Shown here in pieces: positions 45,675 to 54,393 of a DNA stretch of 64,000 bases (its first letter is position 1; every line of letters begins with the position of its first letter). The notes beneath the pieces were generated by a model. It worked only from the letters and a program-made list of their open reading frames with translations. It did not search any database and was not told where the DNA came from. Position numbers and translations under genes: made by a program. The DNA is from Pontibacter chinhatensis. Its GTDB lineage: Bacteria > Bacteroidota > Bacteroidia > Cytophagales > Hymenobacteraceae. The stretch covers positions 124,001 through 188,000 of the forward strand of contig NZ_FOOT01000001.1 of NCBI RefSeq assembly GCF_900113285.1, read 5' to 3'.

Positions 45675-46484
45675 TTAAACGCAGCCCTGGCTGGAAAGTA
45701 TAAACTGGGCCGATTTTTCCAGCACTAGTTCCGGAGCCTCGCGGTGCGGGGTGTGGGCGATGCCCGGAAGTATAAGTTGTTGCACCGGCCCCTGCGCCTG
45801 CTGCACCACTGCCTCTACCTGGGCCAGTGTGCCATACTCATCTTTTTCACCCTGGATGATAAGCGCCGGGCAAAGTATAGACGGCAGGAAATGCTCAATG
45901 TTCCAGCTACGAAAATCACTGGAAAGCCAAGTGTCGGTCCAGGCGGGGAAAACGGCCTCCGTTTTAGCGCCGTGGTATTTTTGCAGCTTCTGCGGCAGGT
46001 CGGTTGTCTGGTACGCTTCCACGGCCGCCCTGATGCCTGCCAGCGTTTCTTCCTCCACAAACACGTGTGCTCCTTCGGTGATGATGGCTTTGATCCTGGA
46101 TTTATACTTTGCTGCGGCCATCAGGGCAATGCTGCCGCCATCGGAGTGGCCAATAAGTATAGCCTGGGATATCTGCAGCTTCTCCAAAAGCCTTTCCAGC
46201 ACATCCGCCTCCTGCTCCAGGTAGTCCAGCCCGCGGTTTATACTTTCAAAAGGGGAGGACTGGCCGTATCCCTGCCGGTCGTAGATGAGGGCGGTGCAAC
46301 CGGTAGCCTGTGCCAACTTCTCCGGGATATCGCGCCATAACTTAATGCAGCCCAGTGAGTCGTGCAGAAAGACCAGCACGGGCTTACTGTCTGTCGCTGC
46401 TTTGGGGTATACCCATTTCAGGCAGAGCTCGGCATCATCTACAAGTATAAATTCTTCTTTTGTAAGGATGGGAGAGAAGGTCAT
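45675..46484 (-). CDS. Alpha/beta hydrolase
   Basis: A 269-residue cytoplasmic alpha/beta hydrolase. The nucleophile elbow is Ser in ILIGHSDGGS, the oxyanion region is VFLHDSLG, the acid is likely Asp in LIIQGEKDEYG and the base His in LPGIAHTPHREAP. RQGYGQSSPFE is common to this fold. The substrate is unknown. The frame opens 23 codons earlier, but the upstream part is unlike the family; the ATG at 46484 gives a compact start. It carries six or so AAGTATA motifs. Confidence 0.85.
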   Translation of the reverse strand: MTFSPILTKEEFILVDDAELCLKWVYPKAATDSKPVLVFLHDSLGCIKLWRDIPEKLAQATGCTALIYDRQGYGQSSPFESINRGLDYLEQEADVLERLLEKLQISQAILIGHSDGGSIALMAAAKYKSRIKAIITEGAHVFVEEETLAGIRAAVEAYQTTDLPQKLQKYHGAKTEAVFPAWTDTWLSSDFRSWNIEHFLPSILCPALIIQGEKDEYGTLAQVEAVVQQAQGPVQQLILPGIAHTPHREAPELVLEKSAQFILSSQGCV

Positions 46485-46542
46485 GCAAAGTATAAATCCG
46501 TTAACAAACCTGTGAAGATAGCACAGGCAGGTGCCAATACAA

Positions 46543-46576
46543 AAAATCCCCACCCGTAGCGACAGGTGGGGATTTT
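46543..46576 (-). terminator. Terminator of the DPP11 gene
   Basis: A 12-bp perfect stem (aaaatccccacc / ggtggggatttt) with a 10-base loop lies 22 bases past the DPP11 stop codon. A TATACTT motif lies next to it. Confidence 0.88.
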
Positions 46577-46597
46577 ATACGTTATACTTTCTAAAAC

Positions 46598-48904
46598 CTA
46601 GGCCTCAACCTCGGCTTTTTCTTTTTTCTTCTTTTTCTTCAGCTCTTTCTCCAGCTTCTTTTTTTCTTTCTTGGAGAGCTCTTTTTCGGGTTGCTGTTGT
46701 TTTCGGGCATCCACCTGCGGCAAGCCGGAAGTATCGTCGGTTACCAGCGTCATTTCCTCAACCAGGTGACCGGCGCCGGCAAACTTGTCCACGATAAAGA
46801 GCATGTAGCGCACGTCCACGGAGATATTGCGCACCTGGTCCGGGTTGTAAACGATGTCGCTCATGGTGCCTTCCCAGTTACGGTCGAAGTTGGTGCCGAT
46901 CAGCTGGCCATTGGCGTTAATAATCGGGGAGCCCGAGTTACCGCCCGTGGTATGGTTAGAGGCGATAAAGCACACCGGCATCTGCCCGTTTACGCCATAG
47001 CGGCCGTAGTCCTTTTTCTCATACAGCTCACGCAGCTTGGCCGGAATAGCGTAATCTTCGGCTACACCCGAGGCGGCTTTCTCCATCACGCCTTCCAGGG
47101 TGGTGTAGTAAGTATAAATCACGCCGTCCACCGGTTTGTAGGGCTCCACTTTGCCGTAGGCCACGCGTAGGGTAGAGTTGGCATCCGGGTAGAAGTTCTT
47201 GTCGCTCTGCATCTGGCGCAGTCCGGCCACATACTTGCGGTAAAGCAGGTTCAGGTTATCATTCACCGAGGTATACGTCGGCATCACGTTCGCGCTGTAG
47301 TAATCTGCCACGGAGCTGGCCAGCACAAAGGCCGGGTCATTTTTGATGGCATCCTTGCCTTGTCTGGCCTCAGCCAGCAGCTTCTTCACGCCTGCCTCAG
47401 AAACAAAGGCTGATTTGGCAAACACGTCCTCGGCATACTTGGTGAAGTCGCCTTTATACTTGCTGCGCACCATGCTGAAGATCTCCGGGTGCAGCTTTGG
47501 GTCGATGTTTTTATAGTATAACTCCAGCAGGGCGGCAAACACTTTCTTGTCGGATGGGGCGTGGTAGTCTTTAAAATAGCTGGCTGCATAGGTTTCCAGC
47601 TTCGTTACCTGCGCATTGATGTCGCTCTGCGGAGCCTTCTTGGCCAGCAAGGCCTGCAGGGTGGTAAAGTTGTTGGCTAGCTTCACAATCTCCACGCCAA
47701 AGGCTGCCTCGTTAATATAGTCACGGGAGATGGTGGTGCCGTCGAGTGCCTTGTAGTTCTTCTCGAAATCGGCCAGCAGGCTGCCATACTCTTGCTGGCG
47801 CGCCGGGTCGGCGGCCACCCACTGGGCAAACTGCTGCTCCAACTTTTGCTTATTCTCAATGGCGTTGGCCTTGCGGATGCCGCGGTTCTCGCCGATCCAC
47901 TTTTTCCAGGCGTTGGCGATGCTGGCATACTTGGCCGCATACTTGATACGCACCTCGTCCGAAGCCTTCATGTCCTTGTCCAGGATGTTGAGCTTTGTTT
48001 CGCGGATGTTGATCTTGTGCGGGTTGGATACCTCGTAGATCTCGCGCACCGCCTGTGAAGTAAGGTACTCGTTCGTGCGACCCGGGAAACCAAACACCAT
48101 GGTAAAATCGTTTTCCTGGATGCCGCTCAGCGAGATAGGCAGGTGGTGCTTCGGCTTGTACGGCTTGTTCTCCGGCGAGTACTCGGCCGGCTCGTTGTTC
48201 GGGCCAGCGTAGATGCGAAACAGCGCAAAGTCGCCGGTATGGCGTGGCCACATCCAGTTATCCGTATCGCCACCAAATTTACCTATAGAGGACGGCGGAG
48301 CACCTACCAGGCGGATGTCCTTGAAGGTTTCGGTGATGTACATGTAGTACTCGTTGCCGTAGAAGAACGGGCGAATCACGGCGTTGTAGTGCGTGCCCAC
48401 GGTAGCGACTCTGCCTACTTTGGAGATGTTGCGCTGCACGATGGCCTCGCGCTCAGCCTCGTTTTTAGCGATCTCCGTACCGGCCAGGATCTGCTTCGTC
48501 ACATCCTCCATGCGTACGATGAAGGTGGCGGTAAGGCCCGGGTTGGGCAGCTCCTGCTCGCGGTTCATGGCCCAGAAACCATCGGTCAGGTAATCGTTTT
48601 CTACGGAGGAGTGCTGCTGAATCTGGCCGTAGCCGCAGTGGTGGTTGGTGAGCAACAGGCCCTCCGGCGAGATCATCTCCCCGGTACAGAAGCCACCGAA
48701 CGAAACAATGGCGTCTTTCAGGCTCGACTGGTTGACGCTGTAGATGTCCTCCGCCGTGAGCTTCATGCCCTTGTCCTGCATCTGCGCCTCGTTCAATTGC
48801 TTGAGCAGCATGGGCAGCCACATGCCTTCGTCGGGAACGGCCGTGGATACGCCAACGCTCAGCAAAGCAGCCGCAAAAAAGGATAATATGCGTTTACTGA
48901 TCAT
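46598..48904 (-). CDS. dpp11: Asp/Glu-specific dipeptidyl-peptidase 11 (S46 family)
   Basis: A 768-residue exported serine peptidase that removes N-terminal dipeptides. Signal peptide residues 1-22. The trypsin-like triad is visible: His89 in LLTNHHCGYGQ, Asp in FGGDTDNWMWPRHTGDFALF, Ser657 in TTGGNSGSP. Eighteen residues on, Arg675 in NFDRNWEG matches the spacing of Ser655 and Arg673 in Porphyromonas DPP11, where the Arg sets preference for acidic P1 residues; DPP7 has Gly there. The last 30 residues are an almost pure Lys/Glu tail (KKEKKKLEKELKKKKKKEK), an extension that seems unusual. It sits alone. Confidence 0.93.
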   Translation of the reverse strand: MISKRILSFFAAALLSVGVSTAVPDEGMWLPMLLKQLNEAQMQDKGMKLTAEDIYSVNQSSLKDAIVSFGGFCTGEMISPEGLLLTNHHCGYGQIQQHSSVENDYLTDGFWAMNREQELPNPGLTATFIVRMEDVTKQILAGTEIAKNEAEREAIVQRNISKVGRVATVGTHYNAVIRPFFYGNEYYMYITETFKDIRLVGAPPSSIGKFGGDTDNWMWPRHTGDFALFRIYAGPNNEPAEYSPENKPYKPKHHLPISLSGIQENDFTMVFGFPGRTNEYLTSQAVREIYEVSNPHKINIRETKLNILDKDMKASDEVRIKYAAKYASIANAWKKWIGENRGIRKANAIENKQKLEQQFAQWVAADPARQQEYGSLLADFEKNYKALDGTTISRDYINEAAFGVEIVKLANNFTTLQALLAKKAPQSDINAQVTKLETYAASYFKDYHAPSDKKVFAALLELYYKNIDPKLHPEIFSMVRSKYKGDFTKYAEDVFAKSAFVSEAGVKKLLAEARQGKDAIKNDPAFVLASSVADYYSANVMPTYTSVNDNLNLLYRKYVAGLRQMQSDKNFYPDANSTLRVAYGKVEPYKPVDGVIYTYYTTLEGVMEKAASGVAEDYAIPAKLRELYEKKDYGRYGVNGQMPVCFIASNHTTGGNSGSPIINANGQLIGTNFDRNWEGTMSDIVYNPDQVRNISVDVRYMLFIVDKFAGAGHLVEEMTLVTDDTSGLPQVDARKQQQPEKELSKKEKKKLEKELKKKKKKEKAEVEA

Positions 48905-49063
48905 GTGTAAGTAGATTGATTGTTGTATTTAAGTGCCTAAAGTTAGCCATTTTTTACCTCTGATGGAGGAGTTTTAAAGGCTTACCAGGGCTAAATTGCA
49001 CTGTAGGAGATAATGTGACAGCCCCGAAAGCGGGAAATCTTCTAATCCCTACTAAAAAAACAA

Positions 49064-49093
49064 GGGGCACCTGGCCTGAAGCCAGGGTGCCCC
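49064..49093 (-). terminator. Probable terminator of the YkvA gene
   Basis: The stem ggggcacctggc / gccagggtgcccc has one bulge and a 5-base loop. It lies about 54 bases beyond the YkvA stop. The exit side has a run of T on the minus strand. Confidence 0.6.
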
Positions 49094-49146
49094 CGTAACA
49101 AAAGCGTGTAATCAGCGCTTTACGTTATATTTTTAAGATGCCGCTA

Positions 49147-49593
49147 TCAGAAGCGCCCGATGTTCTCGTAGCTGGTTTGCACCTCCCACTCGCGGTACTT
49201 GGTAATCTCTTTGCTGAATGCATCCACAAACCATGCCATTAGGCTAATATCGTCCATCAAACCAAACACAGGTATAAAATCGGGGATAATGTCGAGCGGG
49301 GTCACCAGGTAGAGCAGTACTGCCACCCCAATCAGCATTGATTTTCTCGAGATGTCGCGGTAATCGCCCCGCATGTAGGCCCTTACCATCCGCATAAAGG
49401 TCATCATCACCTCCCGTAGTTGCAGGAATCCATTTTCTGGCCTGTTTACATCCACCAGCTTATTGTAGGCCGTCGTCAGCAGCAACCCTATCTTCATGGG
49501 TTTGGAAAGTAATGCCCCGGCTTTGCCTGTAAACCTCCTGAAAATGGGGTTTTGGGAATACTTGTACCCTTTCTGTATCCAATCTTGCAGCAT
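49147..49593 (-). CDS. YkvA family membrane protein (DUF1232)
   Basis: A 148-residue protein with the DUF1232 signature YLVTPLDIIPDFIPVFGLMDDISLMAWFVDAF (about 96-128), two short hydrophobic helices and a basic N-terminus. The function is unknown. It stands in front of an array of short repeats that links it to phoH. Confidence 0.88.
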   Translation of the reverse strand: MLQDWIQKGYKYSQNPIFRRFTGKAGALLSKPMKIGLLLTTAYNKLVDVNRPENGFLQLREVMMTFMRMVRAYMRGDYRDISRKSMLIGVAVLLYLVTPLDIIPDFIPVFGLMDDISLMAWFVDAFSKEITKYREWEVQTSYENIGRF

Positions 49594-49641
49594 ATAGCAT
49601 TTCCTATTTAATATCTATCAATATCAATACGTACGCCAACA

Positions 49642-49870
49642 CAGGGAGTTAAGGGAGTGGGGGAGTTTAGGAGTTAGGGAGTTGGGGAGTTAGAAAGTTA
49701 AAAATCATGAGGTATACTTTCCAGCTTTCTAAATATAAAGGCAGGTTATATATCTTTCAATTCCCAAATTCTCTAGCTCTCCGTTTCCACAACTCCTAAA
49801 CTCTCTAACTCTCTAACTCCTAAACTCTCTAACTCCCAAACTCTCTAACTCCCTCAACTTTCTAACTCCT
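49642..49870. repeat. Inverted arrays of an 8-base unit (GAGTTAGR)
   Basis: From 49642 to about 49702, units like gggagtta, gagtttag and gagttagg follow each other every 8 to 9 bases on the plus strand. From about 49763 to 49870 the complementary form (aactctct, aactccta) runs in the opposite sense, about ten units. The two arms can pair into a long imperfect hairpin with about 60 bases between them. The right arm reaches the phoH stop codon. It is not a CRISPR array, because there are no unique spacers. Confidence 0.8.
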
Positions 49871-51308
49871 ACAGCAATTCATTTGCCAGATTTGCCAGCT
49901 CGGAGCGCTCGCCTTTTAAAAGGGTAATGTGGGCGTAGAGCGGGTGGTTGCGGGCACGGTCGATGAGGTAGGAAAGGCCGTTACTCTGCGAGTCAAGGTA
50001 AGGCGTGTCGATTTGATAAATATCCCCGGTGAAGATGATTTTAGTGTTTTCGCCCGCCCGGGAGATGATCGTCTTTACCTCGTGCGGCGTCAGGTTCTGG
50101 GCCTCATCCACGATAAAGATGATGTTCGACAGGCTACGGCCCCGGATGTAGGCCAGCGGGGTGATGACCAGTTTCTCCAGCTCCACCATCTCGCGCAGGC
50201 GCTGGTATTCCTTGCTGGTTTCCGGGTATTGGTTTTGGATATACTTCAGGTTGTCCCAGAGCGGCTCCATGTAGGGGTTCAACTTGGACTTGATATCACC
50301 GGGCAGGTAGCCGATGTCCTTGTTGCTGAGCGGCACTACCGGACGGGCCAAGTAAATCTGCTTGTACTCGCGGCGTTGCTCCAGCGCGCTGGCCAGTGCC
50401 AGCAGGGTCTTGCCCGTACCGGCCACACCCTGTACACTTACCAGTTTTATCTGCGGGTGGGTGAGGGCATGTAGCGCGAAAGCCTGCTCGGCGTTGCGTG
50501 GCTTCACACCGTACGCGGTAATCTTATCCACCCGCTCCAGGCGCTTCTCGGTTCTGTTGTAAAAGCCCAGCACCGAGTTTTTAAAGCTCTTCAGCACAAA
50601 ATAGTGGTTGTCTTCGGGCTCCTGCTGCAGCACCTTGTCCATGTCGCAGAAGCCATGCTCGTAGAGCTCGTTTACTGCCTCTGCAGAGATATCCTCCAGG
50701 GTGTCGCTGCCGGTATAAAGGCCTGCCACATCCTGGATTTTGCCGGTCTCATAATCCTCTGAAATGATGTTTAAGGCGCGGGCTTTCAGGCGCAGGTTGA
50801 TGTCCTTGGTAACCAGCACCACTTTTTTATCCGGCGTTTGCTGCTGCAAGCCAAGCGCTGAGTTGAGGATGTGGTGGTCGTTTTTGTCGCCGAAGGTATG
50901 GATGGCATCCACGCCGGAGACGGTGTTGTTCATGAGCACCTTAAAGTTGCCTTTATGGCGACCGTTCAGCGGAATCCAGTCCTGTAGTTTGTGCTCGGCC
51001 GAGAGCTTGTCGATGAAGCGGATAAACTCCCTGGCCTCAAAGTTCTTGATGTCGTTTCCTTTCTTGAAGTTGTCCAGCTCCTCCAGCACCGTGATGGGGA
51101 TGGCCACGTCGTGCTCTTTAAAGTTTTGAACGGCGCTGTGGTCGTAAAGTATGACGGAGGTGTCCAGGACGAAGATTTTCTTGTCGTCTGTCTCTGCGGC
51201 TTTGGTTTTGGAAGTGTTTGCTTTTGTACGGGTTTTGCTGCCTTGGTTTTTAGGGGTGCTAATAGATTTAACGGCAGCGGCACTGGTTTCGGTTGTTGCT
51301 TTGGGCAT
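49869..51308 (-). CDS. PhoH family protein with N-terminal PIN domain
   Basis: A 479-residue cytoplasmic protein of the PhoH2/YlaK type. A low-complexity Thr/Lys/Ala N-terminus (1-42) precedes a PIN ribonuclease domain (KIFVLDTSVILYDHSAV with its first Asp, then SAEHKLQDW and VLVTKDINLRLKA). The PhoH P-loop ATPase follows: GVAGTGKTLLALASAL (Walker A), IIFIVDEAQNLTPHEVKTIISR (Walker B), IIFTGDIYQID. PIN-PhoH proteins are ATP-driven RNA helicase-nucleases, often toxin-antitoxin related. I see no separate antitoxin gene upstream; it looks like a single-gene unit. Confidence 0.93.
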   Translation of the reverse strand: MPKATTETSAAAVKSISTPKNQGSKTRTKANTSKTKAAETDDKKIFVLDTSVILYDHSAVQNFKEHDVAIPITVLEELDNFKKGNDIKNFEAREFIRFIDKLSAEHKLQDWIPLNGRHKGNFKVLMNNTVSGVDAIHTFGDKNDHHILNSALGLQQQTPDKKVVLVTKDINLRLKARALNIISEDYETGKIQDVAGLYTGSDTLEDISAEAVNELYEHGFCDMDKVLQQEPEDNHYFVLKSFKNSVLGFYNRTEKRLERVDKITAYGVKPRNAEQAFALHALTHPQIKLVSVQGVAGTGKTLLALASALEQRREYKQIYLARPVVPLSNKDIGYLPGDIKSKLNPYMEPLWDNLKYIQNQYPETSKEYQRLREMVELEKLVITPLAYIRGRSLSNIIFIVDEAQNLTPHEVKTIISRAGENTKIIFTGDIYQIDTPYLDSQSNGLSYLIDRARNHPLYAHITLLKGERSELANLANELL

Positions 51309-51576
51309 AAGCGTGTGGTTAGGGTGAAACCTGATTTTAAGTATGTCTGCGAGGCGCTGCCGATGGGCAGCTATATAGTTGTTTACGATTTATTCGCCTG
51401 CCCGGCCGAACTTCCGGAGCGCAAGAGAGGAGATTTTTATAGTTGCTCAGGCTTTGCCAATCTATAGACTTGTTAGCTAACACTTTATACTTGCTTCTAA
51501 AGTATAACTAAAAATTTAGTTATACGTAAAATTTTTTATACTTTAGCCTGCAATCATATCTCAAAACCTCAGGATC

Positions 51577-52071
51577 ATGGCAAATATTCGGGTTTCTATA
51601 CTTTGTTTAGGCATGCTGTTGCTGTTCCTGCCAACGGGAGCAGCAGGTCAGGAGAAGAAGCGGCCCAAGCAAGAGGCGTTGCAGCAGAGGCTCGCCTTCT
51701 GGAAAAACAACCGCTTTGATAAGGAGGGGCGCTACCATGGGCGCTGGAAAGTATACTTGGGAGATGACAAAAAGCTGATACGGAACGGCCGCTTCCGGCA
51801 TGGGGCAGAGGTAGGCAAGTGGAAATACTACTACCTGAGCGGCACGCTGTACATGCTCGAGAAGTATAACCGCCGCGACAACAGCATTCAGGTTAGCAAG
51901 TACTATGAAAACGGAAGCCTTGCCCGCACCGGGACGGCCCGCATCATCCGCAGCACGTTGAAAGACCACTACTACTGGTTCGGGGAGTGGCAGGTGTACG
52001 ACGAGCAGGGCGCTTTCTCCCACACCGAAACCTATAAAGAGGGCAACCTGGTGAGCAGCACTAAAAAATAG
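51577..52071 (+). CDS. Secreted MORN/YwqK-like repeat protein
   Basis: A 164-residue protein with a signal peptide (residues 1-24, end AAGQ) and then short repeats of the YwqK/MORN kind. Examples are RYHGRWKVYLGDDKKLIRNGRFRHGAEVGKWKYYYLSGTLY, SIQVSKYYENGSLARTGT and YWFGEWQVYDEQGAF. Such repeats form beta hairpins and usually mediate protein contacts; some family members are antitoxins, which nothing here supports. Exported. Confidence 0.78.
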   Translation: MANIRVSILCLGMLLLFLPTGAAGQEKKRPKQEALQQRLAFWKNNRFDKEGRYHGRWKVYLGDDKKLIRNGRFRHGAEVGKWKYYYLSGTLYMLEKYNRRDNSIQVSKYYENGSLARTGTARIIRSTLKDHYYWFGEWQVYDEQGAFSHTETYKEGNLVSSTKK

Positions 52072-52090
52072 AAGTATAGCCAGCTAAGTA

Positions 52091-52113
52091 TAAAGCTGCG
52101 GAAATCAGCTTTA
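52091..52113. terminator. Small hairpin between convergent genes
   Basis: An 8-bp perfect stem (taaagctg / cagcttta) with a 7-base loop lies between the MORN-like gene and the AlbA_2 gene, overlapping the latter's stop codon. Two AAGTATA motifs precede it. Confidence 0.55.
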
Positions 52114-52734
52114 CACCAGCGTGTAGTAGTCCTCTTTTTCCTTGTCGTGGAGGAGCAGGTAGCCGTGTATCACCAGCTTGACCAGGGTGCGGTAAGCGCG
52201 CCGCTCCGACAAGTTGGCCAGCTTCATGAACTGGCGAAGCGTGACGCGCTGGTGCAGGCGCAGGTATTCCAATACGGCTTCTTCGTGGCGGTTCAGGGGG
52301 AGGGGCTCAAACTGCTCAGGTTCCTGCTGCAGCACCTTGTCAACCATTTTGCTTGTCTGCACGCTGGTGTCTTTTACCCGCACGTAGCCGCGCCAGTCGT
52401 CTTCTTTTAGCTTGGCGAAGTGCGGTTTGTGAGCGCTCTCCGGAATCGTCACTTTCAGCACCACCTTACCGCTATCCTGCTCCATCTCCTCATACAGCAA
52501 CTGCACCGGCGGGTCGCAGTAAAAATCGGCGGCCAGTTGCAACGTATGCTTCTCCTCTTCCGGGTCTACACCAGTTACATAGCCGTTGTCCTTCACACCC
52601 ACCAGGATAACGCCACCGCGCGTGTTAGCAAAGGAAACCATGGTCCGAGCAATTTTCTCTGGCTTCGTCACGCGTTGCTTAAAGTCTACGCTGTCGTTTT
52701 CGCCTTCCCAGATCAGGCGTTGCAGTTCGTCCAT
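52111..52734 (-). CDS. AlbA_2 (Schlafen-like) domain protein with winged helix
   Basis: A 207-residue protein. Residues 5-130 form an AlbA_2 domain (EGENDSVDFKQRV, MVSFANTRGGVILVGVKDNGYVTGVDPEEE), the putative nucleic-acid binding domain found in Schlafen proteins and many bacterial regulators. The C-terminal third (HEEAVLEYLRLHQRVTLRQFMKLANLSERRAYRTLVKLVIHGYLLL) is a winged helix. A transcriptional regulator role is likely; the target is unknown. Confidence 0.87.
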   Translation of the reverse strand: MDELQRLIWEGENDSVDFKQRVTKPEKIARTMVSFANTRGGVILVGVKDNGYVTGVDPEEEKHTLQLAADFYCDPPVQLLYEEMEQDSGKVVLKVTIPESAHKPHFAKLKEDDWRGYVRVKDTSVQTSKMVDKVLQQEPEQFEPLPLNRHEEAVLEYLRLHQRVTLRQFMKLANLSERRAYRTLVKLVIHGYLLLHDKEKEDYYTLV

Positions 52735-52852
52735 AGTTGTAGGAGGGATTTAGATAATAAACTTAAAAGAAAAGCTATTGTTGCAGTGAAAACGGGCGAT
52801 TCTATGGTCAGAGAAGTATAATTTGGAATGTGTACGAAACTGATATAAACAA

Positions 52853-52877
52853 AAAGCGAGCCGAAAAGGCTCGCTTT
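52853..52877 (-). terminator. Terminator of the DUF3127 gene
   Basis: The perfect 10-bp stem aaagcgagcc / ggctcgcttt, with a 5-base loop GAAAA, lies 27 bases beyond the DUF3127 stop. Confidence 0.9.
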
Positions 52878-52903
52878 CAATGTTATACAAATAAGAGTTT
52901 GCC

Positions 52904-53275
52904 TTAGAAAGGCAGATCGTTGTCTGCGTCGCTGCTGTAGAAGGACGGGGCGTCCTGCTGCGGGGCACCCATGCCGGCACCGCCGTCAAAACCGTTAGAC
53001 GCTGGCTCCATTCTCCAGGCCTGCAGGTTGGTGAAGTACATGGTCTGTCCGTTTTTAGTGAAGGGCTTGCCGGTCAGGTTGAAGGTAACTTTCACCTCGT
53101 CGCCGTTCTTATAAGAGTCCAGCAGGCTGCACTTGTCCTGCGTGAGTTGGAACTTCACGTACTGTGTGTAAGAGCCATCCGGAATCTCCAGAACAAACTC
53201 GCGCTTTCTGAACTTGTCGCTGATCTGTTGCTCTTCAAATACTTCGTACAGCTTACCTTGGATATCAAAAGACAT
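52904..53275 (-). CDS. DUF3127 protein with SSB-like C-terminal tip
   Basis: A 123-residue protein with a compact beta-rich domain (GKLYEVFEEQQISDKFRKREFVLEIPDG, YVKFQLTQDKCSLLD, YKNGDEVKVTFNLTGKPFT, YFTNLQAWRME) that resembles an OB fold. A flexible Gly/Ala/Ser linker (about 93-117) and the end DNDLPF follow. That acidic tip ending Pro-Phe is very close to the SSB C-terminal tip that recruits DNA repair proteins. The layout fold-linker-tip copies single-stranded DNA-binding protein. DUF3127 is typical of Bacteroidota. An exact -7 element lies 36 bases upstream. Confidence 0.88.
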   Translation of the reverse strand: MSFDIQGKLYEVFEEQQISDKFRKREFVLEIPDGSYTQYVKFQLTQDKCSLLDSYKNGDEVKVTFNLTGKPFTKNGQTMYFTNLQAWRMEPASNGFDGGAGMGAPQQDAPSFYSSDADNDLPF

Positions 53276-53310
53276 AGTAATTAGGTTATTTTGTGTGTTG
53301 TCAATACAGA

Positions 53311-53318
53311 CAAAGATA
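53311..53318 (-). promoter_or_regulatory. -7 element (TATCTTTG) of the DUF3127 gene
   Basis: An exact TAnnTTTG on the minus strand lies 36 bases before the ATG. The -33 TTTG is not obvious at 19 bases. Confidence 0.55.
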
Positions 53319-53449
53319 ACTAAAATCCTGCTTATTTAGGTCCATTTCCCGGCATCAAATGTATAAAAAAGTATACCCGTAAACGCTGCCCGAACGGGTG
53401 AGGCTAAAAAGGCGTACAGGGTAGCAAACAAAGTATAAACTGACAAACA

Positions 53450-54382
53450 ATGCATAAAACAGCGATTGCCATACATGGCGGGGCGGGCACCATCACCCAG
53501 GCAAACTTATCTCCAGAGCAAGACAAAGCCTACCGTGCCGCCCTGAAAAAAGCAGTGGAGGCGGGGCACCAGGTGCTGGAGCGAGGCGGCTCGGCACTGG
53601 ATGCGGTAGAACTGGCCGTGGTGCACCTGGAGGACTCACCTTTGTTTAATGCCGGGCGCGGGTCTGTTTTTACGAAGGAGGGCAAACACGAGATGGATGC
53701 TTCCATTATGTGCGGAAAAACATTGGAGGCAGGTGCCCTGGCCGGCGTGCGAAGTATAAAAAACCCGGTGAAGCTGGCAAGGGCCATTATGGAGCACTCC
53801 GACCACGTGATGCTGAGCGGCTACGGGGCAGAGGAATTCGCGCTCTCCTACGGGTTGGAGTTTGCCCCCGAAGCCTATTTCTTCGACAGGTATAGGTATG
53901 AGCAGTGGAGCGAGGTGCGCGATTCGGATATTTTTATGCTGGACCACACCGCGCAGCGGGATGAGAAATTCGGGACGGTAGGGGCAGTGGCGGTGGATCA
54001 AGAGGGCAATGTGGCCTCTGCAACTTCTACGGGTGGCATGACGAACAAGCGCTACAACCGCATCGGTGATACGCCCATTATCGGGTCGGGAACCTATGCC
54101 AATAACCACACCTGCGCCATTTCCTGCACCGGCCACGGCGAGTTCTTTATCCGGGCGGTGGTGGCCTACGACGTGTCCTGCTTAATGGAGTATAAAGGTT
54201 ATACCCTGCAAAAAGCCTGTGAGGAAGTAGTGCTTAAAAAACTGGTCAAATTCGGGGGAGAGGGAGGCCTGATAGCCGTGACCCCATCCGCAGAGGTAGC
54301 CCTGGTGTTTAACTCCGAAGGCATGTACCGCGCCAGCAAAAGCGCCGGCGAAGAGACGCTGGTGGCCATTTACAAAGAGTAG
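53450..54382 (+). CDS. Isoaspartyl peptidase/L-asparaginase (Ntn hydrolase)
   Basis: A 310-residue plant-type (type III) asparaginase that hydrolyses beta-aspartyl dipeptides. It is made as a precursor that cuts itself before Thr176 in EKFGTVGAVAVDQEGN; that Thr is then the nucleophile. AIHGGAGTI, FNAGRGSVFTKEGKHEMDASIMCG and STGGMTNKRYNRIGDTPIIGSGTY complete the family. It converges with the HAD gene (11 bases). With the nearby cyanophycinase it can complete cyanophycin breakdown, hydrolysing beta-Asp-Arg. Confidence 0.94.
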   Translation: MHKTAIAIHGGAGTITQANLSPEQDKAYRAALKKAVEAGHQVLERGGSALDAVELAVVHLEDSPLFNAGRGSVFTKEGKHEMDASIMCGKTLEAGALAGVRSIKNPVKLARAIMEHSDHVMLSGYGAEEFALSYGLEFAPEAYFFDRYRYEQWSEVRDSDIFMLDHTAQRDEKFGTVGAVAVDQEGNVASATSTGGMTNKRYNRIGDTPIIGSGTYANNHTCAISCTGHGEFFIRAVVAYDVSCLMEYKGYTLQKACEEVVLKKLVKFGGEGGLIAVTPSAEVALVFNSEGMYRASKSAGEETLVAIYKE

Positions 54383-54393
54383 ATTTTTATACT

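Noticed and set aside
49642..49870. CRISPR array
   Set aside because: Units are only 8 to 9 bases, without unique spacers, and run in opposite directions on two arms; no cas gene is near.
49869..51308. Toxin-antitoxin system around PIN-PhoH
   Set aside because: PIN and PhoH domains are fused here and no small antitoxin gene is seen upstream or downstream.
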